Shown: one piece after another, positions 1 to 7,606 of the stretch | How the letters are laid out: each line of letters opens with the position of its first letter | How positions within the stretch are numbered: position 1 is the first letter of the stretch | Assembly: GCF_004362805.1 (NCBI RefSeq) | Contig: NZ_SNYF01000005.1 | Span: 603,788-667,787 of the forward strand | Source: Algoriphagus boseongensis | Lineage (GTDB): Bacteria > Bacteroidota > Bacteroidia > Cytophagales > Cyclobacteriaceae | Length of the DNA: 64,000 nt | Direction of reading: 5' to 3' | Position numbers and translations under genes: made by a program | The notes under the pieces: generated by a model | The model's database searches: none | Told to the model about the DNA's origin: nothing | The model's input: the letters and a program-made list of their open reading frames with translations, nothing else

Positions 1-142
1 TTCGGGGTTGAACCTGATTTGAGGAGTTAGACCCCTTTCGGGGTCTGGGAGAGGATTCTTGGTTTTTGAGCTATTGAAAGGTTTTACCCCTTTCGGGGTA
101 GAAATGATGCACCAAAATGATAGACTTGACCCGGTACGGGTC
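1..142. repeat. Cluster of short GC-rich palindromes
   Basis: Three short perfect palindromes lie within about 115 bases. They are at 29-46 (AGACCCC/GGGGTCT around TTTC), 85-100 (TACCCC/GGGGTA around the same TTTC loop) and 128-142 (GACCCG/CGGGTC around GTA). The first eight bases of the window, ttcggggt, look like the right half of a fourth copy, so the array probably continues to the left. No U-tract follows the hairpins, so they do not look like terminators. They resemble REP-type repeats, but no associated transposase is visible here. Confidence 0.5.
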
Positions 143-147
143 GAGGA

Positions 148-219
148 ATGAATCTAAAAGTGGAAGGCACGACCGAAGATGGGGAAGCTATTTATCAGGT
201 GATTCCGATTGAATTTTAG
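148..219 (+). other. Possible short peptide or gene-tail remnant (23 codons)
   Basis: A 23-codon frame (MNLKVEGTTEDG...IPIEF) runs from ATG at 148 to TAG at 217. Its composition looks like the end of a real protein, but the same frame has a stop at 127-129. It directly abuts the last palindrome, so it may be a remnant of a gene displaced by the repeats. A chance open frame is equally possible. Confidence 0.15.
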
Positions 220-253
220 AAAAAAATAGCCCATGGTTTCAACCGTGGGCTAT
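220..253 (-). terminator. Rho-independent terminator of the M28 peptidase gene
   Basis: Inverted arms (atagcccatggtt / aaccgtgggctat, one mismatch) form a 13-bp stem at 226-253. On the minus strand the stem is followed by a run of Ts, seen as As at 220-226 on the plus strand. It lies 25 bases beyond the stop codon of the peptidase gene. Confidence 0.8.
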
Positions 254-277
254 CTGGATAAAGATTATTTCAGCGAA

Positions 278-2377
278 TCAGCCTTTCAAGATATTGGTCA
301 GCTTCTCGATTTTTTTGGTCAGATTCAGAATTGCTTTTGCATAGCGGGTATCCCATTCTTCCAGTCTGGCTGTATTTCGGATAGCTACTTCGTATTGAAT
401 TCCCGGAAGAATCCAGGAAGCATAGCCTGAGAAGGGATCGTTGCAGACATAAAGAGACTTGTACCACTCTCCATAATACATGCCTTTAGGATCGATCCAG
501 CTTTTTTCCAGTCCAATCAGTCCGGTATTTATTTTTTGCAAATCCTTGGCAGAAAGGCTTTCCTCTCCCAAAGCTTCATCTAAAGCGATTTGGTACAAAT
601 CCGAACTTAAATCCAATTGGGTCAAAGCAGCTTCCACCTGATCAAATCCCGTGAAATTGGGATCCAGCGTTTTTACATTTATTACCGCCTGCTCGAAGTG
701 ACCTTTGAGGTCTTTGGCATAGCGAGGCACATCGTAGGGGATGACTGCGGCATTGGCCTGACGGATGGCCACTAAACCGAATACCTGAGCTACTGCTCCT
801 CCCATCTTAAAGCTGGGATCGGAAAATTTGGAGTAGTAGTAGAAGTTGTCATAGTTGGAATGGTAGGCCGTGTTTCCTCCTGTTCCTCCGCTGAGGGAAG
901 GTACACCCACGTGCATGTAGAAGGCGATATGATCCGAACCACCACCTAGATTGCCGATTCTTGGTTCTTCATTTTTCCCCGCCCAAACCTGGAATACAGT
1001 TTTGGCAGAATCAGGATACTGCACTTCCTTGGCGGCATCGATGATTAGTTTCTTTAGGGTAGGGGCCGCAGATGCCCCGAAGTTTCTTCCAGATGCTCCT
1101 CCGTCGAAATTCATATAGGAAATGGCTTTGGCTCCCAGTTCCTTTTTCAGGTGCTCCACCCATTCAGTAGAGCCGATCACCCCTTGCTCTTCCGCATCCC
1201 AATGTCCGATCAAAATAGATCGGGAAGGCTTTTGCCCATTTTTATACAAATCACCCAAAGCCTCTGCAAAAGTGAGCAGCATGGCCGTGCCTGAGTTAGG
1301 ATCGGTGGCTCCAAAGCTCCAGGCATCGTAGTGTGAACCCAGAATGATCCACTCGTCCGGGAAGTCTTTTCCCACAAACGTGCCGACCACATTATTAGCC
1401 CGGATGAATTTTGGCTTTTGGTCTACCATGACCCTAACCTTCAATTCTTCCCCTCCGGTGAGTTTGTATTTGAAATCAAAACCTCCCTGCCAAGTCTCAG
1501 GCACATCGGATCCTTTCATTCGGCTGAGGATTTCTTTGGCAGCTCCATAGCCTACAGGAGTTACTGGAATGGTATGAAAATCCACATCTGCCGGATCATC
1601 TCTTTTCACCTTTTTACTTCCATCCAAAGGAAGTGCAGGTCTGTTTGGGGTCAATGGATCTCCGGTGAAATCCAGTGTAAGCATCGAGCCTCTCTGGATG
1701 GTGGTTTCATTGAAAAATGGTCCTTTGGGATATACCTCACCTCTTGTGAATCCAGAGTCTTTTGGATCGGTGTATACGACCAAACCCACCATGCCATATT
1801 GCTCGGCATATTTGGCTTTGTAGCCCCGGAAGTTTCCTCCATATCTTGCAATGGCAACTTTCCCTTTGAGTTCCACACCCATTTCAGCGAGTTTTTCGAA
1901 GTCTTCCCGGGTACCGTAGTTTACATATACGACTTCTGCGGTCACATCCCCGCTGCCAGAGAAGGCATTAAATCCCAGATGAAGTCTTGGGTCTTTGGAA
2001 AAAGGATCTTCGGCAATTTCTCCTTCTTTTTGGGAAAGAGTCATTTGGACAGGGGAGATGATTTGAAGTTCGGACTTGCCTGGGTCATTAGGGAGATACA
2101 CATCATATGGCCAAACTTTGACTTCCATTCCGGCCTCTGACATGATTTTCACCATGTAGTCTTTGACCAATTCATTTTCAGGCGTACCTGCGATATGCGG
2201 GTTTTTGGTCAGTTCCTGAAGGTGGGTTTTGAATCGGGAGAATTTATTTGAATTCAGAAAATTCGTTTCAAAAGTCTTTTCCTCCTTTAGCTGGGAAAGT
2301 AAAAAGCCATCTTGCTGAGCAAAGGCAGAGAAAGTAAATAATGATAGGAGGGAAAGGGAAAGTAGTTTTTTCTTCAT
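278..2377 (-). CDS. Secreted M28 metallopeptidase, glutamate carboxypeptidase II (PSMA)-like
   Basis: This is a zinc exopeptidase of about 699 residues. A signal peptide (MKKKLLSLSLLSLF...AFAQ) predicts export to the periplasm or cell surface. A PA-like insert spans roughly residues 140-290, the M28 catalytic domain follows, and the C-terminus resembles the transferrin-receptor dimerisation domain. The di-zinc ligands of human PSMA can be placed: H349 (GSHYDAW), D359 (TDPNSG), the EE pair at 396-397 (WDAEEQG), D425 and H506 (AYHSNYD). It should cleave C-terminal residues from short peptides, possibly acidic ones; that substrate is inferred from the family. An upstream in-frame ATG at 2431 would add 18 residues ahead of the signal peptide, so the ATG at 2377 is preferred. 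Its own terminator follows. Confidence 0.9.
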   Translation of the reverse strand: MKKKLLSLSLLSLFTFSAFAQQDGFLLSQLKEEKTFETNFLNSNKFSRFKTHLQELTKNPHIAGTPENELVKDYMVKIMSEAGMEVKVWPYDVYLPNDPGKSELQIISPVQMTLSQKEGEIAEDPFSKDPRLHLGFNAFSGSGDVTAEVVYVNYGTREDFEKLAEMGVELKGKVAIARYGGNFRGYKAKYAEQYGMVGLVVYTDPKDSGFTRGEVYPKGPFFNETTIQRGSMLTLDFTGDPLTPNRPALPLDGSKKVKRDDPADVDFHTIPVTPVGYGAAKEILSRMKGSDVPETWQGGFDFKYKLTGGEELKVRVMVDQKPKFIRANNVVGTFVGKDFPDEWIILGSHYDAWSFGATDPNSGTAMLLTFAEALGDLYKNGQKPSRSILIGHWDAEEQGVIGSTEWVEHLKKELGAKAISYMNFDGGASGRNFGASAAPTLKKLIIDAAKEVQYPDSAKTVFQVWAGKNEEPRIGNLGGGSDHIAFYMHVGVPSLSGGTGGNTAYHSNYDNFYYYSKFSDPSFKMGGAVAQVFGLVAIRQANAAVIPYDVPRYAKDLKGHFEQAVINVKTLDPNFTGFDQVEAALTQLDLSSDLYQIALDEALGEESLSAKDLQKINTGLIGLEKSWIDPKGMYYGEWYKSLYVCNDPFSGYASWILPGIQYEVAIRNTARLEEWDTRYAKAILNLTKKIEKLTNILKG

Positions 2378-2386
2378 GGGGATAGA

Positions 2387-2553
2387 TTGGAAAATTTTAA
2401 GATTGGAATATTGGAAAATTGGGTGCAGCATCTGGCATTACTATTCGCTGGATTTTTTCGAAAGATTAACTGGTCAGAGATTCAATAAACAAGAATAATT
2501 TTTCGTAAACTAAACCTCCAAGGGCTTAATCTTTCAATTTTCCAATTTTTCAA
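2387..2553. repeat. AT-rich block bounded by imperfect inverted repeats
   Basis: A perfect 12-bp inverted repeat (ATTGGAAAATTG at 2410-2421, CAATTTTCCAAT at 2535-2546) sits inside longer imperfect arms rich in TTGGAA and TTTTCAA motifs. The block fills most of the gap between the peptidase gene and the terminator of the next gene. It may be a small non-autonomous element or simply AT-rich intergenic drift. Confidence 0.35.
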
Positions 2554-2555
2554 TA

Positions 2556-2593
2556 AATAAAAAAAAGCCATGAGAAAAACTCCCATGGCTTTT
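2556..2593 (-). terminator. Terminator of the amidohydrolase operon
   Basis: Arms aaaagccatg / catggctttt with an inner gag/ctc pairing form a hairpin at 2563-2593. A long A run at 2556-2566 gives a U-tract on the minus strand. It lies eight bases beyond the stop codon of the last amidohydrolase. Confidence 0.8.
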
Positions 2594-2600
2594 GGTGAAG

Positions 2601-3902
2601 TTAATTTGCTTTTAATCCAGGAGACCTCTCGAGGAATTCCTGATATAGGCGAATATGTCTGTTTGAAAGCGGGATTCTATAGCCGTCAATAAAGACATGC
2701 ATGATTTGGGATCTGGTTTCAAATGGATCTCCGGTTGCGACAATCAAATTAGCACGCTTGCCGGCTTCCACTGATCCGTACTGATCCTGAATTCCGAAGA
2801 TTTCAGCAGGATTGATGGTGACTGCTTTCCAGGCTTCTTCTTTTCCCATGCCATAAGCTGCAGCAAAAGCTGCGTGGAAAGGAAGGTTTCTTACGTTTTC
2901 TTCTTCATCTGTCTTGATAGCCACTTTCACACCAGCCTTCGCCATTTTTCCGGCATTGGCATAAGGAGCGTCGTAACGATCAGACTGACGGGTAGGAAGT
3001 TCCTGAACTGGTCCGGTGATCACAGGAATTTTAGCTTTTGCTAATTCACCTGCTACTCTCCAACCTTCAGCAACACCGGTGAAAATCACTTTGATGTCTT
3101 TTCCTTCTACCCACTTGATTGCGTTTTGAATATCTGAAGCCGCATTCACTTCAATCAACAAAGGCATTTCCTTGGCATGAACTTTAGAAAGTGCTTCCAT
3201 TTCAGGATAGTACTGAAGTTCAGCTCCTGAGTTTTTCAAGTCCAAGTAACTTTTCGCATTGTCCCAGATGTCATTAGCATCTTTCAATGCTTTTTCAGCG
3301 TCTTTTTTCACATCCTCATCGGATCTTCTGTCAAATCTTCCTCTTCTACCGGAAGAAGGGAAATTCATCACCACCGCCTTGAATCCACCAAACATTTGAT
3401 CTGGGGTATAGCCATTCAAGTTGATCAAAGCGGCTGTGCCAGGGAAAAGACCTCCGGTTGGCACAGCTAAAACTGTGGTAACTCCAGAAACTCGGGTAAC
3501 TCCGATTGCTTCTGAATTAGGATTGATAGTAGTCAATGCCTGCATGTTTGGAGTTACATTTCCGATTTCAGCATAGTCAACGGTTTCAGCTACAGAGCTA
3601 ACTTCCACCATACCTAGGCGTGTTCCTCCGTCAATCATGCCCGGATAGATGAACATTCCGGTACAATCAATTACCTCAGCATCTCCGGCAGAGATATTGG
3701 TTCCGACTTGGGCTATTTTTCCGTTTTCTACCAAAACGGAAGTGTTGTTCAATGTTCCTTTGGTGATGGTAACTACAGTTGCATTTTGCAATAAGAACTT
3801 ACCAGATCGGGGCTTTACAAATTCCCCGTCAATTTGAGCCATGGTAGTCAATGGCAATGCTGCCAATAGCGCTACGCAAAAGGTTTTAAGTATTCTTTTC
3901 AT
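2601..3902 (-). CDS. Secreted amidohydrolase-family protein lacking the HxH metal motif
   Basis: This is an imidazolonepropionase-like amidohydrolase homologue of 433 residues with a signal peptide (MKRILKTFCVALLAALPL...MAQ). The N-terminal composite beta sandwich is recognisable (ATVVTITKGTLNNTSVLVENGKI split over residues 40-65), as is the C-terminal part (AVTINPAEIFGI, GSVEAGKRANLIV). At the strand where active members have D-x-H-x-H, this protein reads MIDGGTRLG, so the metal pair is lost. It is probably non-catalytic or an altered partner of the intact paralogue 21 bases upstream. A TTG at 3911 is a possible earlier start, but the ATG at 3902 fits the signal peptide better. It is the last gene of a three-gene operon. 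Confidence 0.85.
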   Translation of the reverse strand: MKRILKTFCVALLAALPLTTMAQIDGEFVKPRSGKFLLQNATVVTITKGTLNNTSVLVENGKIAQVGTNISAGDAEVIDCTGMFIYPGMIDGGTRLGMVEVSSVAETVDYAEIGNVTPNMQALTTINPNSEAIGVTRVSGVTTVLAVPTGGLFPGTAALINLNGYTPDQMFGGFKAVVMNFPSSGRRGRFDRRSDEDVKKDAEKALKDANDIWDNAKSYLDLKNSGAELQYYPEMEALSKVHAKEMPLLIEVNAASDIQNAIKWVEGKDIKVIFTGVAEGWRVAGELAKAKIPVITGPVQELPTRQSDRYDAPYANAGKMAKAGVKVAIKTDEEENVRNLPFHAAFAAAYGMGKEEAWKAVTINPAEIFGIQDQYGSVEAGKRANLIVATGDPFETRSQIMHVFIDGYRIPLSNRHIRLYQEFLERSPGLKAN

Positions 3903-3923
3903 GTTTCTCAAGATTCAGGGTGA

Positions 3924-5315
3924 TTAATGTTTTTCCTCCAAAAATGCTCCTTCGAAGGCCTCAAAGAAAGAGTCCATGTCCTGCATGCATTTGTGCTCAT
4001 TTACCTTAGAGAAAAGATAAACTGGCTCTACCATTTCGGTAGCAGATACAAACTGGCGCTGGTCGTCTTGATCTTCCTTGATGTCAAAGTATTTCACACC
4101 ATCCACAAAAGTCATTTGAGGAACAGTGTATACAGAAAGTGGATGATGATCGAAAATCACCAAGTCAGCCTGCTTTCCAACTTCAATAGAACCTACTTTA
4201 TCATCGATTCCCAATTGCTTTGCAGGATTAATGGTGATCATGGCTAAAGCCTCATCATCTGTCAATCCACCATAACGCTGCGTTTTGGCAGCTTCATGGT
4301 ACAAGTGACGGATCAATTCCGCAGAGTCAGAGTTGATGGAGGTGATAGCTCCATTTCTTTGAAGAATAGCAGCGTTGAATGCAGTTGAGTAGTAAACCTC
4401 AAATTTGTATGCCCACCAGTCTGCAAATACAGATGCACCCATGGTGTATTCAGCGATTTCTGGAGCTACTTTGAAACCTTCGTTGGTGTGTTGGAAAACC
4501 AGCTTTTTGATTCCAAAATCCCTGGCCACATTGATCAACATGTAGATTTCATCTGCTCTATAGGAGTGACAATGGATGATGATTTTACCATCCAAAATAT
4601 CAGCAAGGGTCTGAAGTCTTTCGCTGTAAGCTGGAGGAGTGGCAGTGCTACCTTTTTGAGTCTTGGATGAATTATATGATTCCCAAGCTTTCTTGTATTG
4701 GATAGCCTCATTGAATCCATTTCGGATTACCGCTTCCACACCCATTCGGGTTCTTGGTTGGATTCCGTTTCCTCTTCCATGAACTCGGGTTGGGTTTTCG
4801 CCCAAAGCGAATTTAATGGTACGAGGTGCGTCCTGCATGATGATATCTGCAGGATCTGTAGATCCCCATCTGTGCTTCAGAGTTGCATTTTGACCTCCAA
4901 TTACGTTGGCTGATCCGTGCATTGCGTGAGATACTGTTACCCCACCAGCCAAAGCTCGGTAGATACCAATCTCATAAGGATTAACCATGTCCTTCATTCG
5001 GACTTCTGAGGTGATAGGAGCAGAGCCCTCATTTACCACATCCAAGGCCACATGGGAGTGCGCATCGATAATTCCCGGCATTACATATTTACCGGTAGCG
5101 TCTATGGTCTGCACCCCTGAAGGAGCGGATAGATTTTTTCCTACTTGTTTGATGATTCCGTCCTGAACCAAGACATCTGTATTTTCATAAGACCCTTTGG
5201 TGACTGTGAGGACAGTTGCGTTTTTGATCAGCACACTGCCTTTAGGAGTCTGAGCTGAGGTGATATTCATGCCTAAGCCCAAAAAAGCAGCAAGTATATA
5301 AGTTAGCTTTTTCAT
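3924..5315 (-). CDS. Secreted metal-dependent amidohydrolase (imidazolonepropionase-like)
   Basis: This is the catalytically intact member of the amidohydrolase trio, 463 residues with a signal peptide (MKKLTYILAAFLGLG...SAQ). The TIM-barrel metal ligands are present: H86 and H88 (DAHSH), H248 and H250 (IIHCHSY), H276 (FQHTNEG) and D330 (INSDSAEL). The beta-sandwich strands flank the barrel (ATVLTVTKG near the N-terminus; GSIEVGKQADLVIFDHHP near the C-terminus). Such enzymes hydrolyse cyclic or acyl amides and dipeptides; the substrate cannot be read from sequence. It lies four bases after the upstream paralogue and is almost certainly co-transcribed with it. The nearby secreted peptidase suggests work on peptides or amides outside the cytoplasm. 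Confidence 0.88.
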   Translation of the reverse strand: MKKLTYILAAFLGLGMNITSAQTPKGSVLIKNATVLTVTKGSYENTDVLVQDGIIKQVGKNLSAPSGVQTIDATGKYVMPGIIDAHSHVALDVVNEGSAPITSEVRMKDMVNPYEIGIYRALAGGVTVSHAMHGSANVIGGQNATLKHRWGSTDPADIIMQDAPRTIKFALGENPTRVHGRGNGIQPRTRMGVEAVIRNGFNEAIQYKKAWESYNSSKTQKGSTATPPAYSERLQTLADILDGKIIIHCHSYRADEIYMLINVARDFGIKKLVFQHTNEGFKVAPEIAEYTMGASVFADWWAYKFEVYYSTAFNAAILQRNGAITSINSDSAELIRHLYHEAAKTQRYGGLTDDEALAMITINPAKQLGIDDKVGSIEVGKQADLVIFDHHPLSVYTVPQMTFVDGVKYFDIKEDQDDQRQFVSATEMVEPVYLFSKVNEHKCMQDMDSFFEAFEGAFLEEKH

Positions 5316-5319
5316 TTCT

Positions 5320-7014
5320 TTAATTGTTTCGGCTTGGTGAGGCTAGTTTGGCAGAAAGAGGGAAGGAGCCAAATTGAGCAATTGACATGCTTCCATCCAT
5401 GGTGTTTCCTGTGATTTCACCTGTTACAGTTACTGTCAGCGACATTCCTCCGGCATTTACATCAAATTCAAATGACATATTGGATCCGCTGAGGGTAACA
5501 TTTTTGATTGGTGAACTTGCTTTTCCTGTTCCTGCAGGATCATCGTAAGTGATAGTTCCTGAATATCCTGTGCCTTCTTTTTTAATTACCAATTCTCCAC
5601 CTGAAGCTCCGGCAGGAGTTTCGGAAGTGTATTCCCATACTCCCTCTACCTTGATTGCTCCTGAATTTTCAGTCTTTCCGTTGGTAGCTGCTTTCTTCTT
5701 AACCTCAAAGTCGAATACATAGCCATCCGCAATGACGTGTTTAACTTGAGCATTCTCAGTAAACAGGGTATCAGTCAACAAAACGAAGTTGGCCATTTTA
5801 CCTTTTTCAATGGTTCCTGCCATTCTGCTGATTCCTAGAATTGAGGCAGCGTTGGTAGTTAAGGCCGCCAGTGCAGCTTTTTCACTTAATCCATTTTCGA
5901 TCATTGATTTTAAGGCCTTGTGCGCATCACCTGCCTTAGCATCTACTGTGGTAAAGGCGAATGGAATTCCTGCTTTTTCCAACAGACTTGCTTGCTTCAG
6001 AGATTTGTCATAGGCTTCCTTTACTCTTGCATATTGCGCTTTGGTAGCCTCAGTAACTCCTTCTTCTTTCTGACCTTTGATTGCTTTATCATCCGGAATT
6101 TCAAGTTTGATCAAAACAGGTGTATTGGATGACTTGATCAGATCGATCACAGGCTCATAATTTTCTAGTCCTGTTAGAACCAGTTTAAAGCCCAATTCCT
6201 TTTGAAGAGAAATTGCTCTTCTTACTTCCAAATCATTGGAAGTGGTGAAAATCACAGGGATTTGCTTTTGGATGACCGCAGCCATTCCTGATTGGGTTGG
6301 CGTGATTTGTGGTCTTTTAACTCCTGAAGTCGAAGCAAAAAGCTTTTCATGCTCCAGCGCCAAGGATGAGTTTTGATAAACCTCTCTGAATTTTGCCATT
6401 ACACCGACTGCAGTAGCAGGATACATTCCTCTGGACCCTCTGAAGTTTGCAGACAAGGCCGAATTGAGTTGGATGAGATTGTTTCCATCTGCATCGCCAA
6501 GAACCATGATTGCGCCTTTTCCAGGGATCATTCCTCCTTCAGGAAATACCTGACTGATGGTGAAGCCTGCTTTTCTCCAATCATTTACCATAGAGGCAGA
6601 TGCTGAATACTGATCAGTCACTGATCTCCAAGGTGTAATACCTGCGATTTCATCAGGTGGATTGGAGGAGACCATGTCTTTAGGCCTTTCTGGGTCCTTA
6701 GGACGCGTAACTCCCATGTTTCCAGCTCCATCAATGAAACCCGGGTAAACATAAAGAGAGTCTCCAGCGATAACTCTTGCCTCTTTTGGAATTTGGACTC
6801 CGGAGCCGACACCTAAGATTACTCCGTCTTTGATTAAAATGGTGCCCTTGGAGCCCTGTTGTCCCGGTGAGGAAAACAAAGTGGCATTGGTGATAGCATA
6901 CGTACCAGTCACTCTTCGTTTTCCACTTGGATCACTTTGAGCCAAAGAGGATTGCGCAAAAACGACTGACACCAACAATCCCAAAAATCCAGCTTTCAGG
7001 AAATTCTTTTTCAT
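5320..7014 (-). CDS. Secreted amidohydrolase-like protein with extra C-terminal beta domain, metal motif lost
   Basis: This first gene of the amidohydrolase operon encodes 564 residues with a signal peptide (MKKNFLKAGFLGLL...SLAQ). The amidohydrolase fold is evident (DSLYVYPGFIDG, TTNAASILGISRMAGTIEKG), but the D-x-H-x-H motif is replaced by DGAGNMG, so the usual metal site is absent. Residues of about 455-560 form an additional glycine- and threonine-rich beta domain (GVWEYTSETPAG, SGTITYDDPAG, TGEITGNTMDGSMS) not present in the two neighbours. A lysine-rich linker precedes it. The protein may bind ligand or scaffold the active paralogue; this is inference. The upstream gap of 226 bases separates it from the divergent response regulator. 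Confidence 0.85.
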   Translation of the reverse strand: MKKNFLKAGFLGLLVSVVFAQSSLAQSDPSGKRRVTGTYAITNATLFSSPGQQGSKGTILIKDGVILGVGSGVQIPKEARVIAGDSLYVYPGFIDGAGNMGVTRPKDPERPKDMVSSNPPDEIAGITPWRSVTDQYSASASMVNDWRKAGFTISQVFPEGGMIPGKGAIMVLGDADGNNLIQLNSALSANFRGSRGMYPATAVGVMAKFREVYQNSSLALEHEKLFASTSGVKRPQITPTQSGMAAVIQKQIPVIFTTSNDLEVRRAISLQKELGFKLVLTGLENYEPVIDLIKSSNTPVLIKLEIPDDKAIKGQKEEGVTEATKAQYARVKEAYDKSLKQASLLEKAGIPFAFTTVDAKAGDAHKALKSMIENGLSEKAALAALTTNAASILGISRMAGTIEKGKMANFVLLTDTLFTENAQVKHVIADGYVFDFEVKKKAATNGKTENSGAIKVEGVWEYTSETPAGASGGELVIKKEGTGYSGTITYDDPAGTGKASSPIKNVTLSGSNMSFEFDVNAGGMSLTVTVTGEITGNTMDGSMSIAQFGSFPLSAKLASPSRNN

Positions 7015-7178
7015 ACTATTGGTGGTTATTCTTCAAGCAGCAAGCTAATAAAAGCCATTTGACTATCTAGAGACATTTTTTTTATCAAACTTTTTTTTTG
7101 ATCAATGGCAGTATTTACTTTTTGAAATGCTGTTTAATGACATTTTTATAGAAAATGGTTGACCTGCCTTTATTTGAA

Positions 7179-7221
7179 TGGTTTTGGTATAGGTATTAAA
7201 ACCAGAAGGATGTTATATTTC
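7179..7221 (+). promoter_or_regulatory. Possible promoter/operator of the exopolysaccharide-type locus
   Basis: A 7-bp inverted repeat (TGGTTTT 7179-7185, AAAACCA 7198-7204) is followed by TATATTTC at 7214-7221. This differs by one base from the Bacteroidota -7 box TAnnTTTG and lies 19 bases before the start codon. A TTTTG at 7182-7186 is too far upstream (27 bases) for an ideal -33 box, so the call is weak. Confidence 0.3.
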
Positions 7222-7240
7222 GGATAGTTTTACACGCCGT

Positions 7241-7600
7241 ATGAAGAAAATTCTGATTATTGAAGACGATTTATTGATTTCGAGCTTGGTTCAATTTCGA
7301 CTAAAAAAGGATGGGTATGAGACCCATTTAGTCAAGGATGGAAATGAAGGAATCAAGGCAATTGAAGATTTAAATCCTGATTTAATCATTACCGATGTCA
7401 TGATGCCTTTTCGAAGCGGAATTGAAATCATTCATCATGCTAAAAAGAGTAAACCTGACACCCCGATTATTGTGCTTAGTTCCTTAGGAGAGGAAGAAGA
7501 AGTGGTTTTGGAAGCATTCAATTTGGGAGTTTCTGATTTTGTTCCCAAACCATTTAACCCCAACGAATTGGCAATTCGAGTCAAAAGGGTTCTCAGTTGA
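7241..7600 (+). CDS. Single-domain response regulator (CheY-like receiver)
   Basis: A stand-alone receiver domain of 119 residues with no output domain. It has the acidic pair D9/D10 (IIEDD), the phospho-acceptor D52 (LIITDVMMP), S80 in the switch position (IVLSS) and the conserved lysine K103 (VPKPF). It presumably relays phosphorylation from a histidine kinase by protein contact. It is the first gene of a tight plus-strand cluster with a HEAT-repeat membrane protein, a glycosyltransferase and a YaiO barrel. It therefore probably switches polysaccharide synthesis allosterically, which is inferred from position. No partner kinase gene is adjacent. Confidence 0.9.
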   Translation: MKKILIIEDDLLISSLVQFRLKKDGYETHLVKDGNEGIKAIEDLNPDLIITDVMMPFRSGIEIIHHAKKSKPDTPIIVLSSLGEEEEVVLEAFNLGVSDFVPKPFNPNELAIRVKRVLS

Positions 7601-7606
7601 TACTGC

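Noticed and set aside
1..142. CRISPR array
   Set aside because: The repeats are short palindromes of differing sequence, the spacing is irregular and no cas gene is present.
23..151. 42-codon open frame across the palindromes
   Set aside because: It has no start codon in a sensible place and the palindromes account for the lack of stops.
1418..2140. 240-codon plus-strand open frame opposite the M28 peptidase
   Set aside because: It is antisense to a gene with all catalytic motifs and its translation shows no domain or normal protein composition.
2378..2431. 18-residue N-terminal extension of the M28 peptidase
   Set aside because: It would place residues before a clear signal peptide and is encoded by the AT-rich repeat region.
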